Of a stretch of 64,000 bases of DNA, positions 62,572 to 64,000 are shown piece by piece. The stretch spans positions 1,176,501 to 1,240,500 of the forward strand of contig NZ_CP039451.1 in NCBI RefSeq assembly GCF_004843725.1, given 5' to 3'. Origin of the DNA: Psychroserpens sp. NJDZ02. Its GTDB lineage: Bacteria; Bacteroidota; Bacteroidia; Flavobacteriales; Flavobacteriaceae. Position numbers and translations under genes: made by a program. Under the pieces are notes generated by a model. That model saw only the letters and a list, made by a program, of their open reading frames with translations. It did not search any database and had not been told where the DNA came from. Each line of letters opens with the position of its first letter. Within the stretch, counting starts at the first letter, position 1.

Positions 62572-64000
62572 ATGAACATATCTAAATGCTATTTATCCTT
62601 TCTTTTAATTGTACTATCAAGTTTTGGTTTAAACGCCACCAACTATTATGTTTCAAATTCTGGCGCTGATTCAGATACAGGCTTAAGTTTGGGTAATGCG
62701 TTTTTAACACTTCAACATGCTGCAGACCTTGTAATCGCAGGAGACACTGTATTTGTAGAAGACGGTACTTATGTTGGTTTTGATTTAAGAAACGTAAATG
62801 GTACAGCAGCAAGTCCTATTATTTTTATAGGATTAGGAGACAATGTCTTAATAAACCAAAGTGGCCCAATCAGAAATGATGGGATTAACATCGAAAACGC
62901 TGACTACGTTATAATTGATAACTTTATTGTAAATGATATGCCTGGAAATGGTAACGGTATACGAGTGGTGGTTTCTAATAATTGTACTGTTAGAAATTGT
63001 GCTTGTGATAATAATGCTGAACGAGGTATATTTACTGGATTTACCGACGATATTTTAATTGAATATAATGTTTGTACCAACTCAATCGATGAGCACGGAA
63101 TTTATGTATCCAATAGCTCTGACAGACCCATAATTAGGTTTAACGAATGTTATGGTAATAATAACACTGGAATCCATTTAAATGGAGACGCTTCAGCTGG
63201 AGGCGACGGTATAATTAGTGATGCTTTAATCTATGGTAACCTTATCCATGATAACAATAGGTCTGCTGGAATAAACATGGATGGATTACAAAACCCAACA
63301 ATCTATAACAACCTTATTTACAATAACCACTCAGCGCAAGGTATTGCACTTTTTCAACAAGATGGCGCGATTGCGACCAACGGTGCTAAAATTTATAATA
63401 ATACAATTATCGTTCCTTCTGATGGACGATGGGGAATACTTGTGCAAAATGGCGCAAACATCAATACCGAAATTTATAATAACATTATCATTAATCAACA
63501 TGCCTGGAGAGGCTGTATTGCTCTAAATGATACTGCCATGTTTACTAGCGACAACAATATCCTTAATGATAAAATGAGTGATAATGGGGATGGATCTGCA
63601 ATTAGCCTAGCCGCATGGCAAGCACTAGGTCTTGACACCAACTCACTATTGGCCGATCCCATAAACTCAATATTTGTTAACCCATCATCAAATAATTTTA
63701 ATCTACTAGCAGACTCTCAAGCGATTGATGCGGGCACCAACCTAGTAAGCACAATCGTTACGGATGATATTAATGGCGCTTCAAGACCAATGGGAGTAGG
63801 TTATGATATAGGCGCTTTTGAATTGGGCACAACACTTTCTATCAACAACGATGCACTCCTAGCTGAAGCTATTCTCGTTTACCCTAATCCAACTAATGGC
63901 ATATTACATACTGATATTAAAAATTTAGATCGCATCACCGTATATGATATAACAGGACGTTATATAAAAACAATAACACCAGAATCAACGATTGATTTAT
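62572..64000 (+). CDS. Secreted parallel beta-helix protein with T9SS signal (partial)
   Basis: The frame starts at ATG 62572 and runs off the window (476 codons seen). It begins with signal peptide ISKCYLSFLLIVLSSFGLNA, then ATNYYVSNSGADSDTG, typical of right-handed beta-helix polysaccharide lyases and related proteins. Repeated coils occur (YIIDNFIVND, NNCTVRNC, NECYGNNNTGIHLNGD, NNLIYNNHS). Near the visible end LVYPNPTNGILHTDI is a T9SS type-A sorting domain start. It could be a lyase or a carbohydrate-binding adhesin; the catalytic residues cannot be assigned. Confidence 0.82.
   Translation, partial: MNISKCYLSFLLIVLSSFGLNATNYYVSNSGADSDTGLSLGNAFLTLQHAADLVIAGDTVFVEDGTYVGFDLRNVNGTAASPIIFIGLGDNVLINQSGPIRNDGINIENADYVIIDNFIVNDMPGNGNGIRVVVSNNCTVRNCACDNNAERGIFTGFTDDILIEYNVCTNSIDEHGIYVSNSSDRPIIRFNECYGNNNTGIHLNGDASAGGDGIISDALIYGNLIHDNNRSAGINMDGLQNPTIYNNLIYNNHSAQGIALFQQDGAIATNGAKIYNNTIIVPSDGRWGILVQNGANINTEIYNNIIINQHAWRGCIALNDTAMFTSDNNILNDKMSDNGDGSAISLAAWQALGLDTNSLLADPINSIFVNPSSNNFNLLADSQAIDAGTNLVSTIVTDDINGASRPMGVGYDIGAFELGTTLSINNDALLAEAILVYPNPTNGILHTDIKNLDRITVYDITGRYIKTITPESTIDL

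Overview
The window is a low-GC chromosomal segment of a Bacteroidota bacterium, most likely a marine member of the Flavobacteriaceae. The evidence is TonB-dependent transport, a T9SS-sorted surface protein, DUF3098/DUF4199/DUF3127/DUF4301 families, Bacteroidetes-type promoters (TTTG-N19-TAnnTTTG), and an L21 with a C-terminal extension. I cannot name the genus from sequence alone.

Positions 1-41,120 are mostly ordinary core genome. They hold a Ras-like GTPase and hybrid kinase pair, mfd, leuS, ftsX, uppP, truB, tag, aat, greA, arfB, ahcY, rplU-rpmA, two M16 peptidases, transporters, lipoproteins and several small unknown genes. A TPP riboswitch precedes a TonB-dependent receptor. A nearby operon carries a PnuC-type transporter, a thiamine-binding-type protein and a NadR-like kinase, so this stretch looks like vitamin uptake. 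A four-unit tandem repeat lies at 8.7-9.6 kb. leuS carries an in-frame palindromic repeat. A DUF1569 gene is broken by one stop codon.

Positions 41,161-58,850 are the outstanding part: an integron-like gene-cassette array. A XerD-like tyrosine recombinase, lacking the extra segment typical of IntI, lies upstream of and in the same direction as eight cassettes. Every cassette begins TTRRY-like and ends with the reverse complement of its own first 7-10 bases. The ends differ between cassettes but match within each one, which is the signature of attC recombination. The first cassette holds a complete C-protein-controlled restriction-modification system. The others hold a lipoprotein, a DUF2806 protein, a DUF6794 secreted protein, a two-gene unknown pair, a WG-repeat protein, a small membrane protein and a PIN-domain protein.

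Five group II introns sit at the same base of the R'' box of five attC sites, all on the bottom strand, antisense to the cassettes. One encodes a reverse transcriptase/maturase and four are ORF-less, about 600-670 nt each. A sixth attC is split by an IS1182-type element with a 6-bp target duplication. Only the two long attC sites (about 190 bp) are intact. The array therefore looks like an integron frozen by retroelements, with one maturase that could serve all the introns.

Positions 58,861-64,000 hold a large beta-propeller sensor histidine kinase and the start of a secreted parallel beta-helix protein that runs off the window.
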